Source: Aquimarina sp. AU474 (GTDB lineage: Bacteria; Bacteroidota; Bacteroidia; Flavobacteriales; Flavobacteriaceae). Taken from it: a stretch of 64,000 bases of DNA. Shown one piece after another: positions 28,885 to 36,818 of this stretch. Numbering within the stretch: the stretch's first letter is position 1; every line of letters starts with the position of its first letter. Location: assembly GCF_900312815.1 (NCBI RefSeq), contig NZ_OMPE01000009.1, positions 434,001 to 498,000 of the forward strand, written 5' to 3'. Under the pieces are notes generated by a model. That model saw only the letters and a list, made by a program, of their open reading frames with translations, made no database searches and had not been told where the DNA came from. The translations under genes were made by a program, and so were the position numbers.

Positions 28885-28892
28885 CAAAATTA
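28885..28892 (-). promoter_or_regulatory. -7-like element for the TIR gene
   Basis: Minus strand reads TAATTTTG (TAnnTTTG), 37 bases before the TIR start codon. No clear -33 box at ideal spacing. Confidence 0.35.
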
Positions 28893-28902
28893 CTTTCTTT
28901 AT

Positions 28903-28938
28903 TTGGAATATTTCCATTTTTACTAGGAAAAATTCCAA
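28903..28938. repeat. 13-bp imperfect inverted repeat between TIR and radical SAM genes
   Basis: TTGGAATATTTCC (28903-28915) and GGAAAAATTCCAA (28926-28938) match at 12 of 13 positions around a 10-base spacer. It lies in the divergent promoter region and just upstream of the TIR -7 box, so it may be an operator. Confidence 0.5.
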
Positions 28939-28977
28939 CAAAAGTTTTACTTTTAAACCGTAAAAAAGACCATACTC

Positions 28978-30051
28978 ATGAAACCAACAAAACGCATTAA
29001 AGGAAGAGGAGCTCAAGGAAAAGTTCATAACAAGTTTTCAGAAAATCATTACGAAATTCGAGATGATTTTTTAAACTATTGTCTCGAACAAGGTGAATCT
29101 ATAGATAAACCGCAAACCTCATACATTTCCACTTTTCCTAAAACTATTGTCAATAAAGTTACAAGCCCAGATGTCGGGATGCTCTATTCTCTTAACCCTT
29201 ATCAAGGTTGTGAACACGGCTGCGTATACTGCTATGCCCGAAACTCTCACGAATATTGGGGTTATGGAGCTGGATTAGACTTTGAAAGTAAAATATTAGT
29301 CAAAAAAAATGCTCCAGAATTGCTAGAGCAAAAATTGAAGAGCAAAAACTGGAAGGCCTACCCTATTTCACTTTCTGGAAATACAGATTGCTATCAGCCT
29401 ATTGAGAAAAAACTAAAAATCACACGTAAACTTCTCGAAATATTCCTAAAATACAAGCACCCTGTAGGCATCATTACCAAAAATGCTTTAATACAAAGGG
29501 ATATAGATATTCTTACTGAACTGGCCAAAGATAATCTGATAGCCGTTTTTTTATCTATTACTACTTTACAAGAAAAAACACGTAGCATATTAGAACCAAG
29601 AACAGCAAGTATTAAAAAAAGATTAGAAACTCTTGAGAAACTAAATGCTGCTGGCATACCTACTAATGTAATGATAGCCCCAATTATCCCTTCTATCAAC
29701 AGTCATGAAATACTACCTTTATCTAAAGAAATAGCAGCCAGAGGTGCCAAAAATTTTGGGTATACTATTGTACGATTAAACGGCGCTATAGGCCAGATCT
29801 TTGAAAAATGGTTAGAACAAACATTACCAGATCGCAAGGATAAGATTCTTCATCAAATTATGCAATGTCATGAAGGTAGTTTAAATGACAATGAATTTGG
29901 TAGACGCATGAGAGGATCAGGAACTATTGCAGAGCAGATTAATCAGCTTTTTGCATTAGCTCGAAAAAAATATTTTCCTGTTTCTGAAAAAATACAATTG
30001 AATTGCGATCTACATGAGCAGTACAAAGACGGACAATTGAAATTATTTTAA
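28978..30051 (+). CDS. PA0069-family radical SAM protein (SPL-like)
   Basis: Radical SAM enzyme of the PA0069 family. The cluster motif is CEHGCVYCYARNSHEYWG, giving C-x3-C-x2-C for the SAM-binding 4Fe-4S cluster. The pattern (NPYQGCEHGC ... GNTDCYQPIEKKLKITR) is shared with spore-photoproduct-lyase-like proteins. Length 357 aa. The biochemical reaction of this family is not established. It is divergent from the TIR gene and convergent with the HD hydrolase gene, whose stop touches its own. Confidence 0.9.
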   Translation: MKPTKRIKGRGAQGKVHNKFSENHYEIRDDFLNYCLEQGESIDKPQTSYISTFPKTIVNKVTSPDVGMLYSLNPYQGCEHGCVYCYARNSHEYWGYGAGLDFESKILVKKNAPELLEQKLKSKNWKAYPISLSGNTDCYQPIEKKLKITRKLLEIFLKYKHPVGIITKNALIQRDIDILTELAKDNLIAVFLSITTLQEKTRSILEPRTASIKKRLETLEKLNAAGIPTNVMIAPIIPSINSHEILPLSKEIAARGAKNFGYTIVRLNGAIGQIFEKWLEQTLPDRKDKILHQIMQCHEGSLNDNEFGRRMRGSGTIAEQINQLFALARKKYFPVSEKIQLNCDLHEQYKDGQLKLF

Positions 30052-30705
30052 TTACAATTGACCTTTCCACTCTTTATAAAACTGATCCAGATATTGCTCC
30101 ATAAAGGTATGTCGTTGTGTTGCAATTTTTTTACCTGTTTCTGTATTCATTCGATCTTTGAGTAACAATAGTTTTTCATAAAAATGATTGATCGTTGGTG
30201 CGGCAGAGTTTTTATATTCTTCTTTGGTCATATTGAGATTTGGAAGAATCTCTGGATCATAAATAGCTCGATTCTTAAATCCTCCATAATTAAAACACCT
30301 AGCAATACCAACTGCTCCTATAGCATCTAACCGATCTGCATCTTGAACGACATCCAATTCTGGGGATCTAAATTTTTGATCAACATTGCCGCCTTTAAAA
30401 GAAATATTTTCAATAATCTTAATTACGTGATCTATTGTTTTTGATTGCACATTAATATCTTCTAAAAACGTTCTTGCTATTCTGGGGCCTACAGATTCAT
30501 CTCCATCATGAAATTTTGAATCTGCTATATCATGAAGTAAGGCTCCTAAAGCAATTACTGTTTGATCAACGTCTTCTTCATTTGATATCAATTGGGCATT
30601 TTTAAATACTCGCTCGATATGAAACCAATCATGTCCTCCTTCGGCATTTTGCAAGCTTTCTTTTACAAAATCAACAGTTTTACCGATAACCTCTTCAGCT
30701 GTCAT
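30052..30705 (-). CDS. HD domain phosphohydrolase (YedJ-like)
   Basis: Small HD-superfamily metal hydrolase. Metal ligands are seen as H in GGHDWFHIERV (about residues 24-31), HD in LGALLHDIADSKFHDG (about 73-78) and a later Asp in VQDADRLDAIGAVGIARCF. Length 217 aa matches YedJ/YpgQ-type HD proteins, some of which hydrolyse nucleotides. Substrate unknown. It starts 13 bases after the acyl-ACP desaturase gene on the same strand, forming a three-gene run with it and plsC. Confidence 0.88.
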   Translation of the reverse strand: MTAEEVIGKTVDFVKESLQNAEGGHDWFHIERVFKNAQLISNEEDVDQTVIALGALLHDIADSKFHDGDESVGPRIARTFLEDINVQSKTIDHVIKIIENISFKGGNVDQKFRSPELDVVQDADRLDAIGAVGIARCFNYGGFKNRAIYDPEILPNLNMTKEEYKNSAAPTINHFYEKLLLLKDRMNTETGKKIATQRHTFMEQYLDQFYKEWKGQL

Positions 30706-30718
30706 ACCCTATTTAGAA

Positions 30719-31720
30719 TTATTTCACCAATGCAGGCTGCACCCATTTAAATTCGAAAACTTCTTCGGGGATCACCAATCGCTCACTTATACGCTGCATT
30801 CTTGCTGGTAATTTCATAACAAAATCACGAGCTTTCTCTGCCTCATCTGTTAGATCTACTATTTTATCAATCTCCCATTTATCAATTAAGCGTTGCATAA
30901 TATCAATATAATCTTGAGAGGTATACACCCCTAGACGTTGCGCAGCATAAGAGAACTCTTCAAAAGCGGTTCCTATGGCGTCTCCAGACTCTCTAAGAAA
31001 ATGAGCCGGCATTACAATTTTATGCTTCATCATATCGCTAAAAGCGATCATCATTTGACTTGGATCTACTTCAAAAATATTCTTCACAAATTCGCTATAT
31101 GCATTATAATGACGCATCTCATCCCCAGCAATAATTTTACACATTCTAGAAAGCGATTTATTAGAATAATCTTTTGCCAATTTTGCCACTCTACTATGAG
31201 AAATATTCGTTGCTAATTCTTGAAAACTTGTATACACAAAGTTCTTGTATGGATCTCTATCGGTTCCAATATCAAAACCATCATTAATAAGGTGTTGAGT
31301 AGTTCTCTCTACCTCTATCATATTTACTCGCCCAGATAGGTATAAGTATTTGTTTAAAGTATCTCCATGGCGATTTTCTTCACTGGTCCAGTAACGCACC
31401 CATTTTGCCCAACCATTATCTTTACCATTTTCGTGTTGATTTACCCCTTCTACATCCATCAACCAAGATTCGTAAGTAGGTAGTGCTTCTTCTGTTATTG
31501 TATCTCCTACCAAAACTACCCAAAAATCATATGGTAATTCTTTTGCCAGTTCTCTTAACTCTTTAACCTCATCAAAAAAGGTATCTTCATTTTGCGAGTC
31601 TGGCAAAAAATCTGTTGGTTGCCATACTTTATCTATTGGTATCAAAAATTTATCTATAAAAGATTCTATTTTCTTTTCCAGTAGTTGCATTACCTCTAAT
31701 CTTATATTATCAATGGCCAT
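30719..31720 (-). CDS. Acyl-ACP desaturase (soluble diiron, stearoyl-ACP type)
   Basis: Ferritin-like diiron desaturase that inserts a double bond into acyl-ACP. The two iron-binding EExxH/DExRH motifs are present: SEENRHGDTLNKYLYLSG and AGDEMRHYNAYSEF, both in the expected helices. Length 333 aa is normal for bacterial FAB2-type enzymes and there is no plastid-like leader. It follows a lysophosphatidate acyltransferase gene by 12 bases, linking desaturation to phospholipid assembly. Confidence 0.92.
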   Translation of the reverse strand: MAIDNIRLEVMQLLEKKIESFIDKFLIPIDKVWQPTDFLPDSQNEDTFFDEVKELRELAKELPYDFWVVLVGDTITEEALPTYESWLMDVEGVNQHENGKDNGWAKWVRYWTSEENRHGDTLNKYLYLSGRVNMIEVERTTQHLINDGFDIGTDRDPYKNFVYTSFQELATNISHSRVAKLAKDYSNKSLSRMCKIIAGDEMRHYNAYSEFVKNIFEVDPSQMMIAFSDMMKHKIVMPAHFLRESGDAIGTAFEEFSYAAQRLGVYTSQDYIDIMQRLIDKWEIDKIVDLTDEAEKARDFVMKLPARMQRISERLVIPEEVFEFKWVQPALVK

Positions 31721-31732
31721 AGTTGTAGTGTA

Positions 31733-32473
31733 TTACATTCTTATTGCTAAAGTAATCCTTTCTTCTATTCTTTTAAGCAATATTTCAGGTTCTTTATCAA
31801 TTGGTATTGGTTCGTGTACTTCTAGTGTTAAATGCACCCCTATACCCATAGGGAAATTACCAAATCTCACCAATTTCCAGCTGTTATTTATCGTTACTGG
31901 AAGGATTAAAGCATTTGGTGCATTTTTGAATAATATTTTTAAGCCTGTTGGTGCAAACTCCTTTGGTTTCCCATCCCTACTTCTTGTCCCTTCAGGAAAA
32001 ATAACAGCAGAGAAATTATTATCTACTATAAATTTACCAAACTTAGATAATGCAGGGATAGATTGCTTTGGATTCTTTCTATCAATCAATACATGCTCTC
32101 CATGCCTTAAGTTAAAAGAAATACTAGGTATTCCTTTACCTAATTCAATCTTAGAAATAAATTTTGGCTTGTGTTTTCTCAAATACCAAGATATCATTGG
32201 GATATCAAACATACTTTGGTGATTCGAAACAATAATTAATGGTTTATCTTTTGGTAGTTTATGTATATTTTTATAGCTAAACGTGGCTCCTAAAAAATGT
32301 AAACATCGCAGTAGGGATAGATTCATAATGTTTACTACTCCTCTATGCCCTGATCTACCGCCCAGCTTTTTACCTAGCCATTGTAACGGTTGAAAAACTA
32401 CTAGTGTTAACCCAAAAAACAGGTAGAAAATTATTGAAAACGGATAACTTATTATCCTTTTTATCGCCTCCAT
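31733..32473 (-). CDS. plsC: 1-acyl-sn-glycerol-3-phosphate acyltransferase (PlsC family)
   Basis: Membrane acyltransferase adding the second acyl chain to lysophosphatidate. The catalytic block reads SNHQSMFDIPM (NHx4D type) and the phosphate-binding block FPEGTRSRDGKP; an N-terminal membrane helix (FSIIFYLFFGLTLVVFQPL) anchors it. Length 246 aa is normal. First gene of a run with the acyl-ACP desaturase and HD hydrolase. Confidence 0.92.
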   Translation of the reverse strand: MEAIKRIISYPFSIIFYLFFGLTLVVFQPLQWLGKKLGGRSGHRGVVNIMNLSLLRCLHFLGATFSYKNIHKLPKDKPLIIVSNHQSMFDIPMISWYLRKHKPKFISKIELGKGIPSISFNLRHGEHVLIDRKNPKQSIPALSKFGKFIVDNNFSAVIFPEGTRSRDGKPKEFAPTGLKILFKNAPNALILPVTINNSWKLVRFGNFPMGIGVHLTLEVHEPIPIDKEPEILLKRIEERITLAIRM

Positions 32474-32564
32474 TTTTTCTGTGCAATTATTAAAATTTGA
32501 TTTGTGTAATCGTCTCGCAAGGTCTTACATTATTTCAAGTAAACCAACAGTTTTATCAAAATAA

Positions 32565-32590
32565 AAACCGTCTGCAACGGCAAACGGTTT
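32565..32590 (-). terminator. Rho-independent terminator after the bacilliredoxin gene
   Basis: Stem AAACCGT-TGC paired with GCA-ACGGTTT around loop AACG (one C/A mismatch), followed on the minus strand by TTATTTT. It closes the transcript of the gene ending at 32623. Confidence 0.8.
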
Positions 32591-32622
32591 AAAATTTTTA
32601 AAGCATGTAAATTGCCTATCTC

Positions 32623-33033
32623 TTAGCAGTGCTCATTATAAGCATCCATAAGGTTTTCTGCAATCATATCTGCCGGTCTTCCTTCGATATGATGCCTCTC
32701 TAACATGTGTACCAATTCTCCATCTTTGAACAATGCCATAGATGGTGATGATGGAGGAAAAGGAACCATAAATCCACGTGCCTTATCTGTTGCTTCTCTA
32801 TCTACTCCCGCAAAAACAGTAACTAGGTTATCTGGTTTTTTGGTGTTATTTAATGATGCTTTTGCTCCTGGACGAGCATTGGCTGCAGCACAACCACAAA
32901 CAGAATTTACTACTACTAGTGTAGTTCCTGCTTTTGAGATTGCTGATTCTACTGCATCTGCTGTTTGTAATTCTTCAAAACCAATATTGGTTAGATCTTC
33001 GCGCATTGGTTTAACTAAATCTGCTGGATACAT
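32623..33033 (-). CDS. BrxA/BrxB-family bacilliredoxin
   Basis: Thiol-disulfide protein that in Firmicutes removes bacillithiol from proteins. Key features are the CxC motif in VVNSVCGCAAANARPGAK and the typical N-terminus MYPADLVKPMREDL. The reading frame is open 30 codons further up, but that part is hydrophobic and atypical; the ATG at 33033 gives the usual 136 aa. Members are common in Bacteroidota, where bacillithiol is also used in several groups. Single gene with its own terminator. Confidence 0.92.
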   Translation of the reverse strand: MYPADLVKPMREDLTNIGFEELQTADAVESAISKAGTTLVVVNSVCGCAAANARPGAKASLNNTKKPDNLVTVFAGVDREATDKARGFMVPFPPSSPSMALFKDGELVHMLERHHIEGRPADMIAENLMDAYNEHC

Positions 33034-33248
33034 ATATTTTAATATTTTTTCGTTTAAAATTTTTATGCAAAGGTACAAATTATGTACCATATAATAGAAA
33101 CTGACAAGTAGTCGTAAAAACATGATTTAACTAACATTATGAGTTCAATACAGTAACAAAAAGGATGTTATATTGACCAATAGTATAGAACCTTAATTAT
33201 GTTTGAATAATTCAGGTTATCTTTACAACCCAAAAAAATTGTTTTTGA

Positions 33249-33986
33249 ATGATTAAATGGTTTATTGCCATACTAGGATATGTGTTTTTTAGATTCCCAG
33301 GAGCGGTTCTGGGTTTTATATTAGGGAGTCTTCTTGATAGCACAACATCTGGCAAAAGTGGTGGCGGATTTAAAAAAGTGTTTTCTCAAGAACCCGAGGT
33401 TACTCCTGCAGATTTTGAGCTTAATTTACTCTCGTTATCTTCGATGGTTATCAAAGCCGATGGTAAAATTAATCAGACCGAACTGGATTATGTAAGGCGT
33501 TATTTTGTTAGTGCTTATGGCAAAGAGCGCGCCAATGCGACTTTTAGAACGTTTAATGAGATCATTAAAAACAGGCATGTTTCAGCACAGCGTATCTGTA
33601 TGTATATTAATCAACATACCCGATATCCTTCTCGACTCCAGATTCTTCATTTTTTGTTTGGCATTGCCAATGCAGATGGAAGTGTAAGTAATTCTGAAGC
33701 TGAAGAGATTCGTAAAATAGCTGGGTTTTTGCGGATTAATTTAAGAGATTTTGAAAGTATCAAAGCCATGTTTTTTAAAACTGGGGATCATGCGTATAAA
33801 ATTCTTGAAATTGAAAAAGATGCCAGTGATGCCGAGGTAAAAAAAGCATTTAGAACCATGGCCAAAAAATATCATCCGGATAAAATCCAACATATGGATG
33901 AAATTCATATCAAAGGTGCCGAAGAAAAATTTAGAGAAGTACAAAAAGCCTATGATCAAATTAAAAAAGAACGTGGAATTGCTTGA
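33249..33986 (+). CDS. TerB/DnaJ co-chaperone (DjlA-like)
   Basis: Membrane-attached J-domain protein of 245 aa. The N-terminus (FIAILGYVFFRFPGAVLGFILG) is a membrane segment with small-residue spacing as in DjlA; the middle (about residues 50-165) is a TerB-like helical domain with FGIANADGSVSNSEAEEI; the C-terminus is a J domain with the HPD tripeptide in AKKYHPDKIQ, expected to stimulate DnaK. The stop is 3 bases from the convergent lycopene cyclase stop. Confidence 0.9.
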   Translation: MIKWFIAILGYVFFRFPGAVLGFILGSLLDSTTSGKSGGGFKKVFSQEPEVTPADFELNLLSLSSMVIKADGKINQTELDYVRRYFVSAYGKERANATFRTFNEIIKNRHVSAQRICMYINQHTRYPSRLQILHFLFGIANADGSVSNSEAEEIRKIAGFLRINLRDFESIKAMFFKTGDHAYKILEIEKDASDAEVKKAFRTMAKKYHPDKIQHMDEIHIKGAEEKFREVQKAYDQIKKERGIA

Positions 33987-33989
33987 TAA

Positions 33990-35129
33990 TTAAAACACCC
34001 TTCTCCAAAGTGCTTTTAAGAATCTTTGTTTAGGTAAACTTGTTGTAATTTTTATCTCCTCTACAAAAGAAGTTTCTTCATCCAAGAATTTAAGGATTTT
34101 TCTAGCATCATTTTTCTTAAATAAGATAGAAAACAATTGCGATCCAATACCGTTCTCTTTGTACAACACATCCAAAAAGAGTAGGTCATAAAACCAAAAC
34201 CTTGTTCTTTTCTGAAATTGAGATAAGTCGTTTTTAGTTTTTAAAAATCTAGTGAGTTGTTTTACTTTTTTTGATGATATATAAAATGTATACCCTGTAC
34301 TAGGTTTGGTCCACCCTCCTGCAGTACCGATATGAAGTATATTCTTAGAGTTACTTTTATCAAATGAATACACAGTCATTGGGATACATCCTTTTTCCTT
34401 TTCTATAATATCATATTCGGTAATTCCCTTGTTGGCGAGGTAATTCTTAATCTCTTCTTCATATTCGTGTTCTGGCAATAGCTTTTCTGAAAATAAAGTA
34501 TACTCTAAAAGCGCTTCTTTTTTGGATGTAGGCAGGACATACATAAATCTAGTATTTCCCTTTTGTGTTACAGTAAAATCCATAAAAGTAGCTGTCTTAG
34601 GATCAAAAACATCTTGTTTTGTTTTTACAAACCACCCTACGAAATGCTGATTTAAAACTGGAAACTGTGTTTGATTTTTGTAGGCATCGTTTAACACGAT
34701 ACTATTAAACACTTTCTCTCCTACATAAGTATTTTGATCAGTCTTAACCTCAACAAAATTATCAATCTCTTTTAATGAATTCAACCGTTCTGTAACAACC
34801 GTAATATTAGGATTTTCCTTTATCTTTTGTATTATGAGGTTATAAAAGTCACTACTCCTAATCATTTTATAGCGATAAGGAGTAATTTCAATTTTTTTAG
34901 AATACCCTTCACTACCAAAGTAAATATGATCCCACTTTCTGGTCACAATTTGATCCCATTCACCATTATCTTTTTCCCAAAAACACCAGGTACGATCATT
35001 TTGATTTTTTATTTCTTTATCAATCAACAAGATCTTTTTTTGATCAAAAAAAGAATCCGAAATCAAACGATTTACCAGCATAAGGCCAGAAGCGCCCATA
35101 CCTGTGATTATATAATTATACTTTTGCAT
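33990..35129 (-). CDS. crtY: Lycopene beta-cyclase family protein
   Basis: Flavoprotein of the CrtY/CrtL lycopene cyclase family that closes beta rings on lycopene on the way to beta-carotene and zeaxanthin, the yellow pigments of flavobacteria. The Rossmann start NYIITGMGASGLMLVNRL binds FAD; RTWCFWEKDNG near residues 48-58, and AGGWTKPSTGYTF later on, are typical of the family. Length 379 aa. No other carotenoid gene is adjacent in this window. Confidence 0.9.
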   Translation of the reverse strand: MQKYNYIITGMGASGLMLVNRLISDSFFDQKKILLIDKEIKNQNDRTWCFWEKDNGEWDQIVTRKWDHIYFGSEGYSKKIEITPYRYKMIRSSDFYNLIIQKIKENPNITVVTERLNSLKEIDNFVEVKTDQNTYVGEKVFNSIVLNDAYKNQTQFPVLNQHFVGWFVKTKQDVFDPKTATFMDFTVTQKGNTRFMYVLPTSKKEALLEYTLFSEKLLPEHEYEEEIKNYLANKGITEYDIIEKEKGCIPMTVYSFDKSNSKNILHIGTAGGWTKPSTGYTFYISSKKVKQLTRFLKTKNDLSQFQKRTRFWFYDLLFLDVLYKENGIGSQLFSILFKKNDARKILKFLDEETSFVEEIKITTSLPKQRFLKALWRRVF

Positions 35130-35228
35130 AGTGAGTGATAAATATAGAGCGAAAAATCAGTAAATTGATTATAATCCCGACTATTTAGATAGGATTTATA
35201 TATCTTTAGCGTCATCATTATATGAATC

Positions 35229-35645
35229 ATGAATAAAGTTGTCATATTCTTTCTATTTATTCTATGCGCCATAGGTTTACATGCTCAGGAAACACTCAAA
35301 GCAGATACTCCCAAGATCATTTGTAAACTAAAGGTTGGAAATACTATAGAGTTTGACACTAAAAGCATTAAACTTATAAAAGTTTATGGAGATTCTAGAT
35401 GCCCATCTGATGCTACTTGTATTTGGGCAGGAGAAGTTAAAGCAACAGTAGAAATTTATGAGTCTAACACGTTAACCGCAACCAAAGAACTTATTTTTGG
35501 GGCCAAAAACATTAATCCAAACCAGATTAAAGAACTATTGATTACCGATAAAAAAACGGTGTTTGGACATAATATTAATCCATATCCATCATCAAAAACA
35601 CAAATCGATCCAAAAGAATATTATATAGAGTTGCTTGTTAAATAA
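35229..35645 (+). CDS. Secreted hypothetical protein with CxW-type motif
   Basis: Protein of 138 aa with a signal peptide (VIFFLFILCAIGLHAQ, cleavage about residue 19) and a mature beta-rich domain containing DSRCPSDATCIWAGEV, two cysteines nine bases of motif apart (C-x5-C) that may form a disulfide. The same small domain occurs as an uncharacterised periplasmic protein in many Bacteroidota. Function unknown. It precedes an EamA transporter gene by 48 bases. Confidence 0.65.
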   Translation: MNKVVIFFLFILCAIGLHAQETLKADTPKIICKLKVGNTIEFDTKSIKLIKVYGDSRCPSDATCIWAGEVKATVEIYESNTLTATKELIFGAKNINPNQIKELLITDKKTVFGHNINPYPSSKTQIDPKEYYIELLVK

Positions 35646-35693
35646 GACCATGAATCAAATTACACATTCAATGACTTTAGTTTTTATTACCAT

Positions 35694-36620
35694 ATGATTT
35701 CTAATAAAGCAAAAGCTCATATTGCTTTATTAAGCGTAAATATGATTTATGGCGCAAACTATCTTATTGCAAAAGGCTTGATGCCGCATAAAATTGAAGC
35801 TTCGGCTTTAGTATTTCTTAGAATTAGTGGTGCCGGTATTTTATTTTTAATACTTAAACTTTTTATTAAAGAAAAAGTAGATAGAAAAGACATTCCTAGA
35901 CTTGCTCTATGTGGTTTCTTGGGGGTAGCCACCAACCAATTTTTTTCTATGAATGGTTTAAGTCTTACCTCTCCTGTAGATGCCGCCATTATTATCACGG
36001 CCATGCCCATTTTTACGGTCATTATCAGTTATTTTTTATTGAAAGAAGCTTTAACAACGCAACGAATTCTAGGAGTAACTATAGGGGGCCTAGGAGCGGT
36101 ATTGTTAATTTATTTAGGCAACTCTGGTGTGGGAACAGGATCTATTACTGGTAATATTTTTATCGCTATTAATGCTTTGGCATTTGCATTTTACCTGGTT
36201 CTTGTAAAACCATTAATGTCCAAATACAAACCAATCACTGTAATTATCTGGACGTTCTTATTTGGTTTTATTAGCATGTTTCCTTTTTGTATTGAAAAAT
36301 TAATTCACACCAACTTTACTTCTTTTGAAACTTCTAATTGGATCTCTTTGTTTTATGTAGTAGTAGGCCCTACTTTTTTGGCATATTTACTAAACATGTT
36401 CGCACTGCAATATGTAAAACCTACAGTATCTAGTAGCTATATTTATGTACAACCTGCTGTAGCTATGATTCTAGTTGCTTTGGTTTCTTATCTAGTGGTA
36501 AATAGTCAATATAAAGGTGATATCAATGTAACAAAATTGTTATGCTGCGTTCTTATTTTCTTAGGAGTGTATTTAATTAGTAGTGGCCCCTTAAAATGGT
36601 TTCAGAAAAAGCAGACTTAG
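35694..36620 (+). CDS. DMT-superfamily permease (EamA family)
   Basis: Inner-membrane transporter of 308 aa with ten predicted helices built from two EamA repeats: the first starts at HIALLSVNMIYGANYLIAKG, the second at FIAINALAFAFYLVLVKPL. Family members export amino acids, nucleobases or other small metabolites; the substrate cannot be read here. It converges on the feo operon. Confidence 0.9.
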   Translation: MISNKAKAHIALLSVNMIYGANYLIAKGLMPHKIEASALVFLRISGAGILFLILKLFIKEKVDRKDIPRLALCGFLGVATNQFFSMNGLSLTSPVDAAIIITAMPIFTVIISYFLLKEALTTQRILGVTIGGLGAVLLIYLGNSGVGTGSITGNIFIAINALAFAFYLVLVKPLMSKYKPITVIIWTFLFGFISMFPFCIEKLIHTNFTSFETSNWISLFYVVVGPTFLAYLLNMFALQYVKPTVSSSYIYVQPAVAMILVALVSYLVVNSQYKGDINVTKLLCCVLIFLGVYLISSGPLKWFQKKQT

Positions 36621-36623
36621 TAA

Positions 36624-36779
36624 TTAATGGCACCCACAACCATTATCTCCGCAAGAATTCGAAGATTTCTTTTTGCCGATGGTTATTGAAGAAGGTTTCC
36701 AAACGAATTTTTTAATTAAAAATCCTAGGGCAACCGCCACAACAAGAATTACCAGTATATTTTGTATTAGAATATTCAT
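36624..36779 (-). CDS. FeoB-associated Cys-rich membrane protein
   Basis: A 51-residue protein starting with ATG at 36779. It has one membrane helix (ILIQNILVILVVAVALGFLI), a basic juxtamembrane stretch and a C-terminal Cys/Gly cluster SCGDNGCGCH with three cysteines. This matches the small FeoB-associated Cys-rich membrane proteins found at the end of feo operons. It begins 39 bases after the feoB stop on the same strand. A role in ferrous iron transfer or FeoB stability is inferred. Confidence 0.85.
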   Translation of the reverse strand: MNILIQNILVILVVAVALGFLIKKFVWKPSSITIGKKKSSNSCGDNGCGCH

Positions 36780-36818
36780 ATCCACTCTGTCGTATAAAAA
36801 TACGAAAACCTAACGTAT

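Noticed and set aside
31713-32222. Plus-strand open frame of 169 codons opposite plsC
   Set aside because: It is antisense to a well-supported acyltransferase with intact motifs; length is a by-product of codon composition.
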